Positions 1 to 8,157 of a stretch of 64,000 nt of DNA are shown piece by piece. The stretch's first letter is position 1; the number at the start of each line of letters is the position of its first letter. Origin of the DNA: Bacillota bacterium (GTDB lineage Bacteria > Bacillota > Clostridia > Lachnospirales > Lachnospiraceae); the NCBI GenBank assembly GCA_029779695.1, contig JAKPAB010000200.1:62001-126000 (forward strand), given 5' to 3'. Position numbers and translations under genes: made by a program. The notes beneath the pieces are model-generated. The model searched no databases and was not told where the DNA came from. It saw only the letters and a program-made list of their open reading frames with translations.

Positions 1-761
1 TTAACGTCAATTACTTCAAAAGCTTCGGTATGGTTAAAAACAATTTCAGCTCCAGATTTAAGCTTGACTGAATGAGCAGATGCATTATCAAGTTTTGAGG
101 TCAATGAATACAGTTTATATAACGAAAAGTCGTTATCACTATATAATTCAATATTAAGCGAAGAATCTTCATAATATATATTTTTAAGCTCATTATATAT
201 ATTTATATCATCTGTAATGACCCTGCCTATGCTATTCAAATTTCTATTAATTCTATGAATATAATGCATATCACCAGATTGAATCTTGTCAAATAACGCA
301 AATGATTCTAAATTATCCACAGTACATACTTCACCCATTGGGTATTTAGACTTTTGCCTTTCTGATTTTACCTTGAATATGATTTCATCGCCTTGATGAG
401 GCCCTTTTTTTTTTGATTTTTTATCAAAATATTGAAGTTCCTTATTACCAGGGTCAACACATGCGAATCCATAATCTCCTATGTTAACAAGTAATGAATT
501 GTTTTTAAGTATTTTATCGATCCTGCCAGAAAATATATCGTCAATTTTAATAGCATAATCTAAAAAAGGTGTTCTATCCGCATATATATTTAAAAGATTT
601 CTTTTTTCATCAAGTAAAAATTCAAACAAAAAATCTCGCTCGTTATATTTCCCGTCGGAAATTATTAATATGTTATTTCTTTTATTAATATTCTTATCTC
701 TATATATATCTGTAATTGTATTAACTCTTGTTATTTTTTCATTCATATTATTGTTTAACAT
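1..761 (-). CDS. rng: Ribonuclease E/G family protein (3' end outside window)
   Basis: Only the first ~253 residues lie in the window; the frame is open to base 1. RNase E/G is an endoribonuclease that trims rRNA and starts mRNA decay. Seen: an N-terminal region containing an S1-like stretch (about residues 70-150) with the segment IFSGRIDKILKNNSLLVNIG, and further on LKSGAEIVFNHTEAFEVIDV, which matches the catalytic-domain signature of this family just before the conserved metal-binding region that falls outside. Start is uncertain: ATG at 761 or ATG at 746, neither with a good Shine-Dalgarno. The gene begins 17 bases after the HisIE stop codon and is probably read from the his operon transcript. 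Family call is firm; RNase G versus a short RNase E cannot be decided from the N-terminus. Confidence 0.85.
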   Translation of the reverse strand, partial: MLNNNMNEKITRVNTITDIYRDKNINKRNNILIISDGKYNERDFLFEFLLDEKRNLLNIYADRTPFLDYAIKIDDIFSGRIDKILKNNSLLVNIGDYGFACVDPGNKELQYFDKKSKKKGPHQGDEIIFKVKSERQKSKYPMGEVCTVDNLESFALFDKIQSGDMHYIHRINRNLNSIGRVITDDINIYNELKNIYYEDSSLNIELYSDNDFSLYKLYSLTSKLDNASAHSVKLKSGAEIVFNHTEAFEVIDV

Positions 762-778
762 CAAACCACATGTCTTAT

Positions 779-2056
779 TCACCGATTTGACAGCTCAATT
801 GCAATTTCTTCCCAGGTCAATCCCTTTTCAACCATGAGTACCATCATGTGGTAGAGAAAATCCGCCATTTCATATTTTACTTCCTCTTTTTCGGGATTTT
901 TAGCTGCGATAATTATTTCTGAAGCCTCTTCACCTACTTTTTTCAATATTTTATCTAGGCCTTTATCAAACAGGTAATTTGTATATGATCCATCTTTGGG
1001 ATGTTCCTTTCTGCCGGCAATAACCTCATATTCACTTTCTAAAATACTAAGAGGATTATTGTTTTTATATTCCTTTTTCAGAATAGAATTAAAAAAGCAG
1101 CTTGGCGCACCAGTGTGACACGCTATTCCATCCACCTGCGATACTTTAGCCAAAATTGTATCATTATCACAATCAAGGATCAGTTCTTTGATATATTGAT
1201 AATGGCCTGATGTCTCCCCTTTTATCCAAATAGATTGCCTGCTTCTACTAAAATATGTCATTTTTCCTGAAAGAACTGTCAAATTATATGATTCCTCATT
1301 CATATAGGCAACCATAAGGACCTGGTTTGTCCTATAATCCTGAATTACCACAGGCACAAGTCCGTTAGCATCAGTTTTGATCTCAGAAAAATCAATGGCA
1401 GCTGTTAATTTCATTACAGAAACACCATTATCTGTCAAATCTTTCTTATAAGCCATTATATCAAAATTCGGATTTGAAAAATCCGATGAAATATAGCTTT
1501 CAAATGAATTATCCTTGTAAAATTCATATGATGGGGATATATCACCCTCTTGCTGGAGACCAATAGGAAGATCCGATAGGCTCTGAACACTTGTAAGTAT
1601 TGATTTTGACATAACAATAAATCCATATAGGCTCTCATCGAGGATTTCTTTTATCTTAAAAAGAAGATCCACATTCTTTAGAGACATCAGAAGCTTATCT
1701 TTACCAAATCTTTTTGAAGCATCAGTAAGAATAGAAAGTGAATCCATGTTCGAACCATTTAGAATCACCTTACTGCATCCTGCGTATAATAGCTTTTTGA
1801 CGTCTTCAAGTCTTCTTATATTTCCACCTGCAAAAATTGGAATCTCTGAAATGCTTGCGATTTTTCTAAGCAATAATAGATTTGTCTCATGCTCTGAATC
1901 TTCCACAGATAGATCATAGACTATAAGTCCGTCCATTCCATTGTCATTATATTTTTTTATAAGATTAGAAATATCACCATGGTACTTCTCTTCATCCATT
2001 CCCAAAAATAAATCGCCCTGTTTTAAATATAGAATTCCAAATAAATGCATACTCAT
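779..2056 (-). CDS. hisIE: HisF-like pseudo-barrel fused to HisI-HisE (phosphoribosyl-AMP cyclohydrolase / phosphoribosyl-ATP pyrophosphatase)
   Basis: 425 residues in three parts. Residues ~220-330 are HisI, with GETSGHYQ (280-287), the DCD motif (295-297) and CHTGAPSCFF (313-322), the metal ligands of phosphoribosyl-AMP cyclohydrolase. Residues ~338-425 are HisE, with VGEEASEIIIAAK (374-386) and YEMADFLYH. These two catalyse histidine steps 2 and 3. Residues ~1-215 resemble HisF/HisA, e.g. FAGGNIRRLEDVKKLL (76-91), but the two catalytic aspartates are replaced: Tyr10 sits at HisF Asp11 and Leu126 at Asp130 by my alignment, and the second half-barrel is barely recognisable. The barrel is therefore probably structural or regulatory. 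SD AGGAGAACTCAT precedes ATG 2056. It closes the his cluster after hisB. Confidence 0.9.
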   Translation of the reverse strand: MSMHLFGILYLKQGDLFLGMDEEKYHGDISNLIKKYNDNGMDGLIVYDLSVEDSEHETNLLLLRKIASISEIPIFAGGNIRRLEDVKKLLYAGCSKVILNGSNMDSLSILTDASKRFGKDKLLMSLKNVDLLFKIKEILDESLYGFIVMSKSILTSVQSLSDLPIGLQQEGDISPSYEFYKDNSFESYISSDFSNPNFDIMAYKKDLTDNGVSVMKLTAAIDFSEIKTDANGLVPVVIQDYRTNQVLMVAYMNEESYNLTVLSGKMTYFSRSRQSIWIKGETSGHYQYIKELILDCDNDTILAKVSQVDGIACHTGAPSCFFNSILKKEYKNNNPLSILESEYEVIAGRKEHPKDGSYTNYLFDKGLDKILKKVGEEASEIIIAAKNPEKEEVKYEMADFLYHMMVLMVEKGLTWEEIAIELSNR

Positions 2057-2111
2057 ATGAGTTCTCCTGTTAATTCTGATGAAAGTAATTGCTTTCTAAG
2101 CTCGAAATCTA

Positions 2112-2702
2112 TTAGATCATGCCCTTGGTAGACAGTACTCCTTCGATCCTTTCATCATGTTCCATTGCTTCTCTAAATGCCTTTCCAAAGCTTTTAAACA
2201 TAGCTTCACAAATATGATGAGAATTAATACCATTTAATTTCTTAAAATGTATATTCATTGCTCCATGTACAGAAAGCGCATAAAAAAATTCTCTAATGGT
2301 CTCAGTTTCTAGTTCACCTATTTTCTCAGTCGGAAAATCAAAATCCATACCAAAATATGGTCGGCCCGAGATGTCAACAGATGATAATATAAGGGCATCA
2401 TCCATGGGCAGTACAAAAAATCCAGAACGTTTAATACCTGCTTTATCATCAAGAGCCTCTAAAATAGCATCTCCAAGGACTATTCCTGTATCCTCAACCG
2501 TATGATGACAATCTACATTTAAATCACCAGAGACATTGATATCCATATCGATAAGAGAGAAGCGCGACAGAGCATTAAGCATATGATCAAAAAAACCTAT
2601 TCCTGTATTAATGGATGATATACCTGTTCCATCTAGATTGACCATAACTTTTATATCTGTTTCTTTGGTTTTTCTACATTTTGAAGATTTTCTATCATGC
2701 AT
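2112..2702 (-). CDS. hisB: Imidazoleglycerol-phosphate dehydratase
   Basis: 196 residues, the usual length for a monofunctional HisB. It dehydrates imidazole glycerol phosphate to imidazole acetol phosphate (histidine step 7). The manganese-binding signatures are all present: GFFDHMLNAL near residue 37, DCHHTVEDTGIVLGDA near 63, and the late SHHICEAMFKSFGKAF near 160. The N-terminus RKTKETDIKVMVNLDGTG matches the family start. No fused phosphatase domain of the E. coli type. It lies 17 bases downstream of hisD and 55 bases before the HisIE fusion. Confidence 0.96.
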   Translation of the reverse strand: MHDRKSSKCRKTKETDIKVMVNLDGTGISSINTGIGFFDHMLNALSRFSLIDMDINVSGDLNVDCHHTVEDTGIVLGDAILEALDDKAGIKRSGFFVLPMDDALILSSVDISGRPYFGMDFDFPTEKIGELETETIREFFYALSVHGAMNIHFKKLNGINSHHICEAMFKSFGKAFREAMEHDERIEGVLSTKGMI

Positions 2703-2719
2703 TTCGGCATCCTCGTTTT

Positions 2720-4009
2720 CTACTTTTCAAATCTTACTTTGATGGAATTGGCATGGGCTGTCAGTCCCTCCGCTTTTGCAAAACTTTCTATATCATTCGC
2801 ATCATTTTTTAATGCATCATATGAATAATATATCACGCTTGATTTCTTTATAAAATCATCAACTGAAAGAGGTGAGAAAAATTTTGCTGTTCCATTTGTA
2901 GGAAGAACATGATTGGGTCCTGCCATATAGTCACCTAGCGGTTCGCTTGAATAAGGTCCTAAAAAAATAGCCCCTGCATTTTTAATTTTTGTCATAATCA
3001 TTGTAGGATTCTCTGTTTGAATCTCCAAATGTTCAGATGCTATATCATTAACAACATCAATTGCGTCATCTAAATTCTTTGCAACAATAATGTAACCAAA
3101 GTTTTCCAATGACTTTTCAATGATATCACGTCTAGAAAGTCTAGGCAAAAAATCATTGATCTCCTTTTCAATATTTTCAGCTACTTTTTCACTTGTGGTA
3201 ACTAAAATTGCCGAGGCCAGTTCATCATGCTCTGCCTGTGACAATAAATCTGCAGCAACGAATCTTGGATTGCATGAATCATCGCATAACACCATGATCT
3301 CACTTGGTCCTGCAATAGAATCTATACTAACATTACCGAAAACAGCTTTTTTTGCAAGTGCTACAAAAATATTACCTGGGCCAACTATCTTATCTACTTT
3401 TGGAACAGTTTCAGTTCCAAATGCCAGAGCAGAAATTGCCTGTGCTCCACCGGCTTTTATGATCTTATCAGCTCCAGCCTCTTTGGCGGCAACAAGAGTT
3501 AGATCATTAATTTTATTGCTTTTATCTGGAGGTGTTATCATTATTATTTCTGACACACCGGCAACTCTTGCAGGTATGATATTCATTAGAACTGATGATG
3601 GATAACTTGCTTTTCCTCCTGGTACATATACTCCGACTCTTTGTAGTGGTGTGATTCTTTGACCAAGTATAGATCCTTCTTCCATATCGAACCATGAATT
3701 TCTCTTCTGTTTTTCATGAAATTTTTCAATATTTGATTTTGATTTTCTGATTATCCTTATAAGATTTTCATCAGTATTCCTATATGCTTTTTCAATTTCA
3801 TCAGAAGAAACAACCATATTTTCAGATTTAATACTTGGACAATCAAATTTATTTTCGTATTCTAAAAGAGCTTTGTCACCATTATTTTTTACATTTTCAA
3901 CTATTTCCTTAACAACTGTTTCATAATCTGAATATGAAGCTGGATTCCTCTTTAAAAGATTATTTTTAATTTCATTTTTACTTTTTTCATCTAGAAATAT
4001 TTTTTTCAT
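2720..4009 (-). CDS. hisD: Histidinol dehydrogenase
   Basis: 429 residues, full length. It oxidises L-histidinol to L-histidine in two NAD-dependent steps. Zinc ligands are visible in SQAEHDE (257-263, Gln258 and His261), the NAD-site sequence GPGNIFVALAK is at 210-220, GPSEIMVLCDD at 234-244, and the C-terminal GPNHVLPTNGTAKFFSPLSV carries the catalytic histidine region. The ATG overlaps the hisG stop by four bases (ATGA), with GAGG four bases upstream inside hisG, so the two are translationally coupled. Confidence 0.97.
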   Translation of the reverse strand: MKKIFLDEKSKNEIKNNLLKRNPASYSDYETVVKEIVENVKNNGDKALLEYENKFDCPSIKSENMVVSSDEIEKAYRNTDENLIRIIRKSKSNIEKFHEKQKRNSWFDMEEGSILGQRITPLQRVGVYVPGGKASYPSSVLMNIIPARVAGVSEIIMITPPDKSNKINDLTLVAAKEAGADKIIKAGGAQAISALAFGTETVPKVDKIVGPGNIFVALAKKAVFGNVSIDSIAGPSEIMVLCDDSCNPRFVAADLLSQAEHDELASAILVTTSEKVAENIEKEINDFLPRLSRRDIIEKSLENFGYIIVAKNLDDAIDVVNDIASEHLEIQTENPTMIMTKIKNAGAIFLGPYSSEPLGDYMAGPNHVLPTNGTAKFFSPLSVDDFIKKSSVIYYSYDALKNDANDIESFAKAEGLTAHANSIKVRFEK

Positions 4010-4650
4010 AAAGCCTCACGCATTCTTGAAATCAGATTCTTGATACGAATATCATTTATCTTCATAGAAACCTTATTTACAACCATTCTGGCAGAAATAG
4101 GACACACTTTTTCTAGAACTACCAGCCCGTTTTCTTTTAGCGTTGCACCTGTCTGAACAATGTCACATATTACTTCCGATAAATCAACAATCGGAGCAAG
4201 CTCTATGGATCCGTTTAGTTTAATAAGCTCAACTGTCTGATTTTTTTTGTTATGAAAGTAATTTTTTGCAATATTGGGATATTTGGTTGCCACTCTGATC
4301 ATTTCATGACTATCAAGATATTTTTTTGAATCAGGAAATCCACATATACACATATTACATTGACCGAATCCAAGATCCAAAACTTCGTAAATATTACGAT
4401 TTTCTTCTAGAATAGTATCTTCGCCTACTATTCCTATATCAGCTGCCTGATATTCAACATATGTTGGGACATCACTTGCCTTGGCTAGGAAAAATCTAAT
4501 TCCAAGGTTAGCATTTTCAAATATTAGTTTTCTAGTATTCTTGTCTGATACCTCGCTACACGAAATGCCTATCTTTTCAAAAATTTTCATGGCATCATCA
4601 GCCAATCTGCCCTTCGCTAGAGCTACTGTCAAAAAATCTTTTTCATCCAT
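4006..4650 (-). CDS. hisG: ATP phosphoribosyltransferase, short catalytic subunit
   Basis: 214 residues: the short HisG form without the C-terminal allosteric ACT-like domain, which needs HisZ as partner; hisZ is directly upstream and overlaps it by 8 bases. It joins ATP and PRPP in the first, committed step of histidine synthesis. Seen: LTVALAKGRL at the start, DIGIVGEDTILEE in the periplasmic-binding-like fold, and DIVQTGATLKENGL forming the PRPP site. Strong SD AAGGAGG is placed ten bases before ATG. Feedback by histidine would act through HisZ (family knowledge). Confidence 0.96.
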   Translation of the reverse strand: MDEKDFLTVALAKGRLADDAMKIFEKIGISCSEVSDKNTRKLIFENANLGIRFFLAKASDVPTYVEYQAADIGIVGEDTILEENRNIYEVLDLGFGQCNMCICGFPDSKKYLDSHEMIRVATKYPNIAKNYFHNKKNQTVELIKLNGSIELAPIVDLSEVICDIVQTGATLKENGLVVLEKVCPISARMVVNKVSMKINDIRIKNLISRMREAL

Positions 4651-5836
4651 TTTGGCTTTCCTCCTTAAAGAGTATATATTTTTTGCCCGATAAACTTTTT
4701 ATTAATTCATTAAGTTCATTTTTTTTATCAGGAATCAAGATTACAATGGCTTCTTTGCCTTCAACTCTTAATTGTCTGGCCTCCTCGATGCATTTATTTC
4801 TTGAAATTATATCAGTAAGAAGATATATAGAACGATTCTCCTTTTCAAAATCAATATTCTGTCTAGACATAGCTTGGACAAGTTTATCAAGCGAAAAAGC
4901 AAAGCCTATTGCACCTTTTTCAGAGTCAAATGATGATAAAAGATTATCATATCTACCGCCTCTTAGTACTGCTGAATCTGACCCATATGTATAGCCAGAA
5001 AAAATAACACCAGTATAATAATTCATATAATTACATAGACTTAGGTCAAACGAAATATATTTTTCAACATTAAAATTTTTCAAAATATCATATAGATCTA
5101 TAAGATATTTTATTTCTCTTTGTACTTTTGACCATTTGGATGTTTTATCAAATAGTTCTATTAATCCATGTTCATCGGTTATATCATTTTCAAGAATCGA
5201 AAAAAGTTCTGAGATTTCTTGGTTTATTCCATTTTTTTCGAGAAAATCCATCAGGCCAAAAAAGTTTTTATTAGAAATATACTCTACAGCGGTCTCGGCT
5301 TCTTCATCAGACAGATTTGAAATATTGATTATTTGAGATATTAAATTAGATGAGGAAACGCAGATGCTAAATTCATCAATATTTACAGCCTGAAAACATT
5401 CGCATACAATATTTATGAGTTCGGCATCATAATAAATATCACTACTACTGATGCATTCGGCACCAATTTGTACGTATTCCCGTAGATAGCCCTTAAGCAT
5501 TGAATCATTTCTAAAAACTTTTCCGAAATATTTAACCCTAAGGGGTAATGTGTTGTTTTTTAGCAAAAGTGAACTTGCTCTTGCAATCGAAGGAGTAAAA
5601 TCAGGGCGAAGAGATAAAATCTTGCCATCTTTATCGAAAAATCTAAATAATTTTTCTGATTTTACGGTCCCAGCTTTTTGAAAAAGATTTTCATATTCTA
5701 ATACAGGTGTATCTATTGTTTCATACCCAAATGAAGCAATCTTTTTGTTGATCGTATCCAGACAATAATCTCGTATAGTACTTTCATTACTGTAAATATC
5801 TCTAAATCCATCTGGAGTAAATGTTAGACTATTCAT
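4643..5836 (-). CDS. hisZ: ATP phosphoribosyltransferase regulatory subunit
   Basis: 397 residues, a catalytically dead histidyl-tRNA synthetase paralogue that binds histidine and activates short HisG. Seen: TPDGFRDIYSNES at the N-terminus, class II synthetase core with LRPDFTPSIARASS and LREYVQIGAECI, and YYTGVIFSGYTYG. The C-terminal ~80 residues resemble a shortened anticodon-binding region. A functional HisRS is unlikely because the gene heads a his operon next to a short hisG. It is the first gene after the promoter at 5890-5918; SD AAAGGA lies close to ATG 5836. Confidence 0.93.
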   Translation of the reverse strand: MNSLTFTPDGFRDIYSNESTIRDYCLDTINKKIASFGYETIDTPVLEYENLFQKAGTVKSEKLFRFFDKDGKILSLRPDFTPSIARASSLLLKNNTLPLRVKYFGKVFRNDSMLKGYLREYVQIGAECISSSDIYYDAELINIVCECFQAVNIDEFSICVSSSNLISQIINISNLSDEEAETAVEYISNKNFFGLMDFLEKNGINQEISELFSILENDITDEHGLIELFDKTSKWSKVQREIKYLIDLYDILKNFNVEKYISFDLSLCNYMNYYTGVIFSGYTYGSDSAVLRGGRYDNLLSSFDSEKGAIGFAFSLDKLVQAMSRQNIDFEKENRSIYLLTDIISRNKCIEEARQLRVEGKEAIVILIPDKKNELNELIKSLSGKKYILFKEESQNG

Positions 5837-5889
5837 AATTATCCTTTCTGCTTTACTGTGCTAAAGCAATAACGTGGTAAATTATCAAT

Positions 5890-5918
5890 ATTATATTTAC
5901 TGTAATCCTTATTGTCAA
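5890..5918 (-). promoter_or_regulatory. Sigma-A promoter of the his operon
   Basis: Read on the minus strand: -35 TTGACA at 5918-5913, a 17-base spacer, -10 TATAAT at 5895-5890. Both boxes match the consensus exactly. The -35 box covers the recU stop codon. The predicted leader is only ~45 bases and holds a small hairpin (GCTTTA, six-base loop, TAAAGC) just before the hisZ ribosome site. There is no room for a T-box, the common his regulator in Firmicutes. Confidence 0.85.
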
Positions 5919-6451
5919 GAACGATTTGCAAGATCCATATTTATCATATCCAAGTATGGAACTAAAGTCGGTGGTTTTTCCTTAAAAATAAAATTTTCAT
6001 TAAGTTCATCAAGTCTGAAACTTTTCCTGCCTTTTTTTTCTTTGCTTCTATTCCAAAACAAGATAGCTTCTTCAAATCTCAGATAATAATAAAATTCCCT
6101 TTTTGAAAAATATATTAGAAAAAAAGAAATACCCTCTTGCTCTTCAAATGCTTGCATAAACTCCATCTGATGCTCATGAATATTATGCAGTGGAAATGTA
6201 TCTGAAACACACTCTTTTGCATCAAAGCAAACTGGAATACCCTGAACAGCTCCAATATAATCCACAGTACTCTTTTGATCAAAATATGCAAGGGTAATAT
6301 GTCTGGTTTCTTTATCTATATTAATCGGAGTGATTGGTGTAGGGACTTTCTGTATAAGTGCCAAATGATTTTCCCTATATATTTCATTAGTCTGGTTGAT
6401 AAGATCTTCTAGTGTAGATCCTCTTAGTCCTCTGGAATTCCAGGTAGCCAT
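5915..6451 (-). CDS. recU: Holliday junction resolvase RecU
   Basis: 178 residues, normal for the family. RecU cleaves and branch-migrates Holliday junctions and modulates RecA in Firmicutes. Seen: N-terminal WNSRGLRGSTLEDLINQTN, then KVPTPITPI, a PD-(D/E)XK nuclease core with DYIGAVQGIPVCFDAKE (Asp, then D-x-K in place of the more usual E-x-K), and FPLHNIHEHQMEFM. SD GAGGTAAAAA precedes ATG 6451. In Bacillus recU is paired with a PBP gene; here it stands alone between the RluA-type synthase and the his operon. Confidence 0.93.
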   Translation of the reverse strand: MATWNSRGLRGSTLEDLINQTNEIYRENHLALIQKVPTPITPINIDKETRHITLAYFDQKSTVDYIGAVQGIPVCFDAKECVSDTFPLHNIHEHQMEFMQAFEEQEGISFFLIYFSKREFYYYLRFEEAILFWNRSKEKKGRKSFRLDELNENFIFKEKPPTLVPYLDMINMDLANRS

Positions 6452-6500
6452 TTTTTACCTCAGTTTCATATCCTAAAAATTTAATAAAAAAATGTAAAAA

Positions 6501-7451
6501 CTACATATATTTCTCTTTAAAATTAATAAAGTCCTCCTGCTCCGGAGCTATGATCATGTTTCCCTCAATTATGCATGAATAACTGTGTAAGAGTGGACGT
6601 TTAACATGAAGTTTGCCATTCAAGTTTTTATTCCCATATTTTACATCTCCAATAATTGGATTGCCATAATATGAGAGACTAGACCTTATCTGATGTGATC
6701 TTCCTGTGTGTAATGTAACTGTAAGACAAGAATATCCATTAGATTCACTATCAACTGTAACTTCTTGTTCCATGTATTTTGAATTGTGAACTTCGTTAAT
6801 TGAGTATGAAATATAATTATTTTCTTCGTCCTTGCTTAAATATCCTTCCATTATCTTCGGTCCAAAATAATTCCCCTTTACAATACATTTATAGGTCTTT
6901 CTGATATCGTTATTTTTTAATGCTTCGGTGCCATATTTAATACCCTTCATTGTTTTACCGAAAATCAAAATCCCGGATGTATTTCTATCCAGCCTATTTA
7001 TAACAGATGGTTTAAATGTTTTTAACGTTTCACTGTTAATCTTATCCTTTTTTAAAAGATAAGCGATCAAAAGCTCATTAGCAGAAATATCATCTTCTGA
7101 AGATTTCTGAGATAACATTCCAGGTTTTTTATTTATACATATTATATCCTCTGACTCATATAATATTTCAATATCATTTGTATTCATTTTGAGAAGAGAA
7201 TCTATATAATCACTTTCAAAGTTAGTTGATTTTCCAGTAAATTTCATAAAAGTTTCATCAGAAAAAAAAATCTTAACGGAATCTCCCTCAGACAATTCTT
7301 CATTACCTGTGCATTTTTTCCCGTTTATTGTAATATTTTTTTTCCTAAGCATTTTATGTAAAAGTCCATTTCCTGCCTCAGGAAGAATTCTATTTAAGAA
7401 CCTAAGTAACTTCTGACCTGATTCTTCAGATGGGATTTTAAATTCCTTCAA
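6501..7451 (-). CDS. RluA-family pseudouridine synthase with S4 domain
   Basis: 316 residues. Isomerises uridine in RNA, most likely 23S rRNA by analogy with RluC/RluD. Residues ~15-65 form an S4 RNA-binding domain; the catalytic block is NRLDRNTSGILIFGKT (152-167) with the nucleophile Asp155; GRSHQIRSSLSYYGNPIIGD is the late conserved block. The start is TTG at 7451, inside the last codons of the HAD gene (14-base overlap), with GAGG about ten bases upstream; no in-frame ATG lies before the S4 domain. Target site cannot be told from sequence. Confidence 0.88.
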   Translation of the reverse strand: MKEFKIPSEESGQKLLRFLNRILPEAGNGLLHKMLRKKNITINGKKCTGNEELSEGDSVKIFFSDETFMKFTGKSTNFESDYIDSLLKMNTNDIEILYESEDIICINKKPGMLSQKSSEDDISANELLIAYLLKKDKINSETLKTFKPSVINRLDRNTSGILIFGKTMKGIKYGTEALKNNDIRKTYKCIVKGNYFGPKIMEGYLSKDEENNYISYSINEVHNSKYMEQEVTVDSESNGYSCLTVTLHTGRSHQIRSSLSYYGNPIIGDVKYGNKNLNGKLHVKRPLLHSYSCIIEGNMIIAPEQEDFINFKEKYM

Positions 7452-8106
7452 AGTTTTTAACCTCTTCTATATCATAAAAACTATTAATGTAGTAATCAGA
7501 AAGTTCTTTATTTTTATCTACTGTATATTTTGAAGAATCATCTTTAATACAACAAACGCTCATACCAGCATTTTTGCCAGCCATTATACCTTGAAGAATA
7601 TCTTCAAACACAAGAGATTCTTCAGGATTTGAATTTAAAAGCTCACAAGCTTTCAAATAGACATCAGGTTCTGGCTTACCGTGTGAAACTTCATCTGCCG
7701 TAACAACAACTTCAATGTAATCATACAAAGAATGATGTTCAAAACAAGCTTCTACTAATCTTCTTGAATTTGATGTTGCCAGTCCAAGCTTGACATTTTT
7801 ACTTTTTAAAAATTTTAATAGTGTAATGGCTCCAGGTTTCATTGGTATATTATATTTATATTCTTCAATTGCCATTTCAGTCCAAATCTCTGCAAGTTCA
7901 TTTTCATCCTCTGAAAGAGATAGAATCTTTTTGAAATATTCTGCAGTTTCAAAAATACTCTTACCGGCAATCTGTAGCTGAAAATCTTCCTGATATGGAA
8001 TATTTCTTTCTGCCAAAAATTTCCTATCAATTTTTTCCCATATTCCCATTGAATCTACAAGTGTTCCATCCATATCGAAAATAACTGTATCTATATTTTT
8101 AAACAT
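7438..8106 (-). CDS. HAD-superfamily phosphatase, beta-phosphoglucomutase-like
   Basis: 222 residues from ATG 8106 (a TTG three bases earlier is possible). Has all four HAD motifs: FDMDGTLVDS near residue 10 (nucleophile Asp11, acid Asp13), LGLATSN (motif II), KPEPDVY (motif III lysine) and VFEDILQGIMAGKNAG (motif IV). The helical cap between motifs I and II is of the beta-PGM/phosphatase type. The substrate is unknown; members act on sugar phosphates, glycolate phosphate or house-cleaning substrates. Its ribosome site GAGGTG directly follows the U-tract of the terminator at 8119-8150, so expression may depend on read-through. Confidence 0.85.
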   Translation of the reverse strand: MFKNIDTVIFDMDGTLVDSMGIWEKIDRKFLAERNIPYQEDFQLQIAGKSIFETAEYFKKILSLSEDENELAEIWTEMAIEEYKYNIPMKPGAITLLKFLKSKNVKLGLATSNSRRLVEACFEHHSLYDYIEVVVTADEVSHGKPEPDVYLKACELLNSNPEESLVFEDILQGIMAGKNAGMSVCCIKDDSSKYTVDKNKELSDYYINSFYDIEEVKNFEGI

Positions 8107-8118
8107 CAATATTCACCT

Positions 8119-8150
8119 CAAAAAAAGGCATCCGGTAAGTTCCGAATGCC
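8119..8150 (-). terminator. Intrinsic terminator after the coiled-coil protein gene
   Basis: Minus strand: AGGCATTCGG, six-base loop, CCGGATGCCT (10 bp stem with one G-U), then a run of six or seven T. It starts eight bases after the stop of the 8158-8838 gene. The U-tract is followed immediately by GAGGTG, the ribosome site of the HAD gene. Confidence 0.88.
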
Positions 8151-8157
8151 TAAAAAA

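Noticed and set aside
3120-3605. 161-residue open frame on the plus strand opposite hisD
   Set aside because: It is the mirror frame of a strongly conserved gene, has no ribosome site and no recognisable domain.
4006-4650. HisG looks truncated (214 residues)
   Set aside because: It is the known short form that works with HisZ, and hisZ is directly upstream.
5837-5890. T-box upstream of the his operon
   Set aside because: The leader is too short and lacks a T-box sequence and specifier arm.
6465-6500. Terminator after the RluA-type gene (ATGTA/TACAT with T-run)
   Set aside because: Only five A-T pairs in the stem; too weak to report as a feature.
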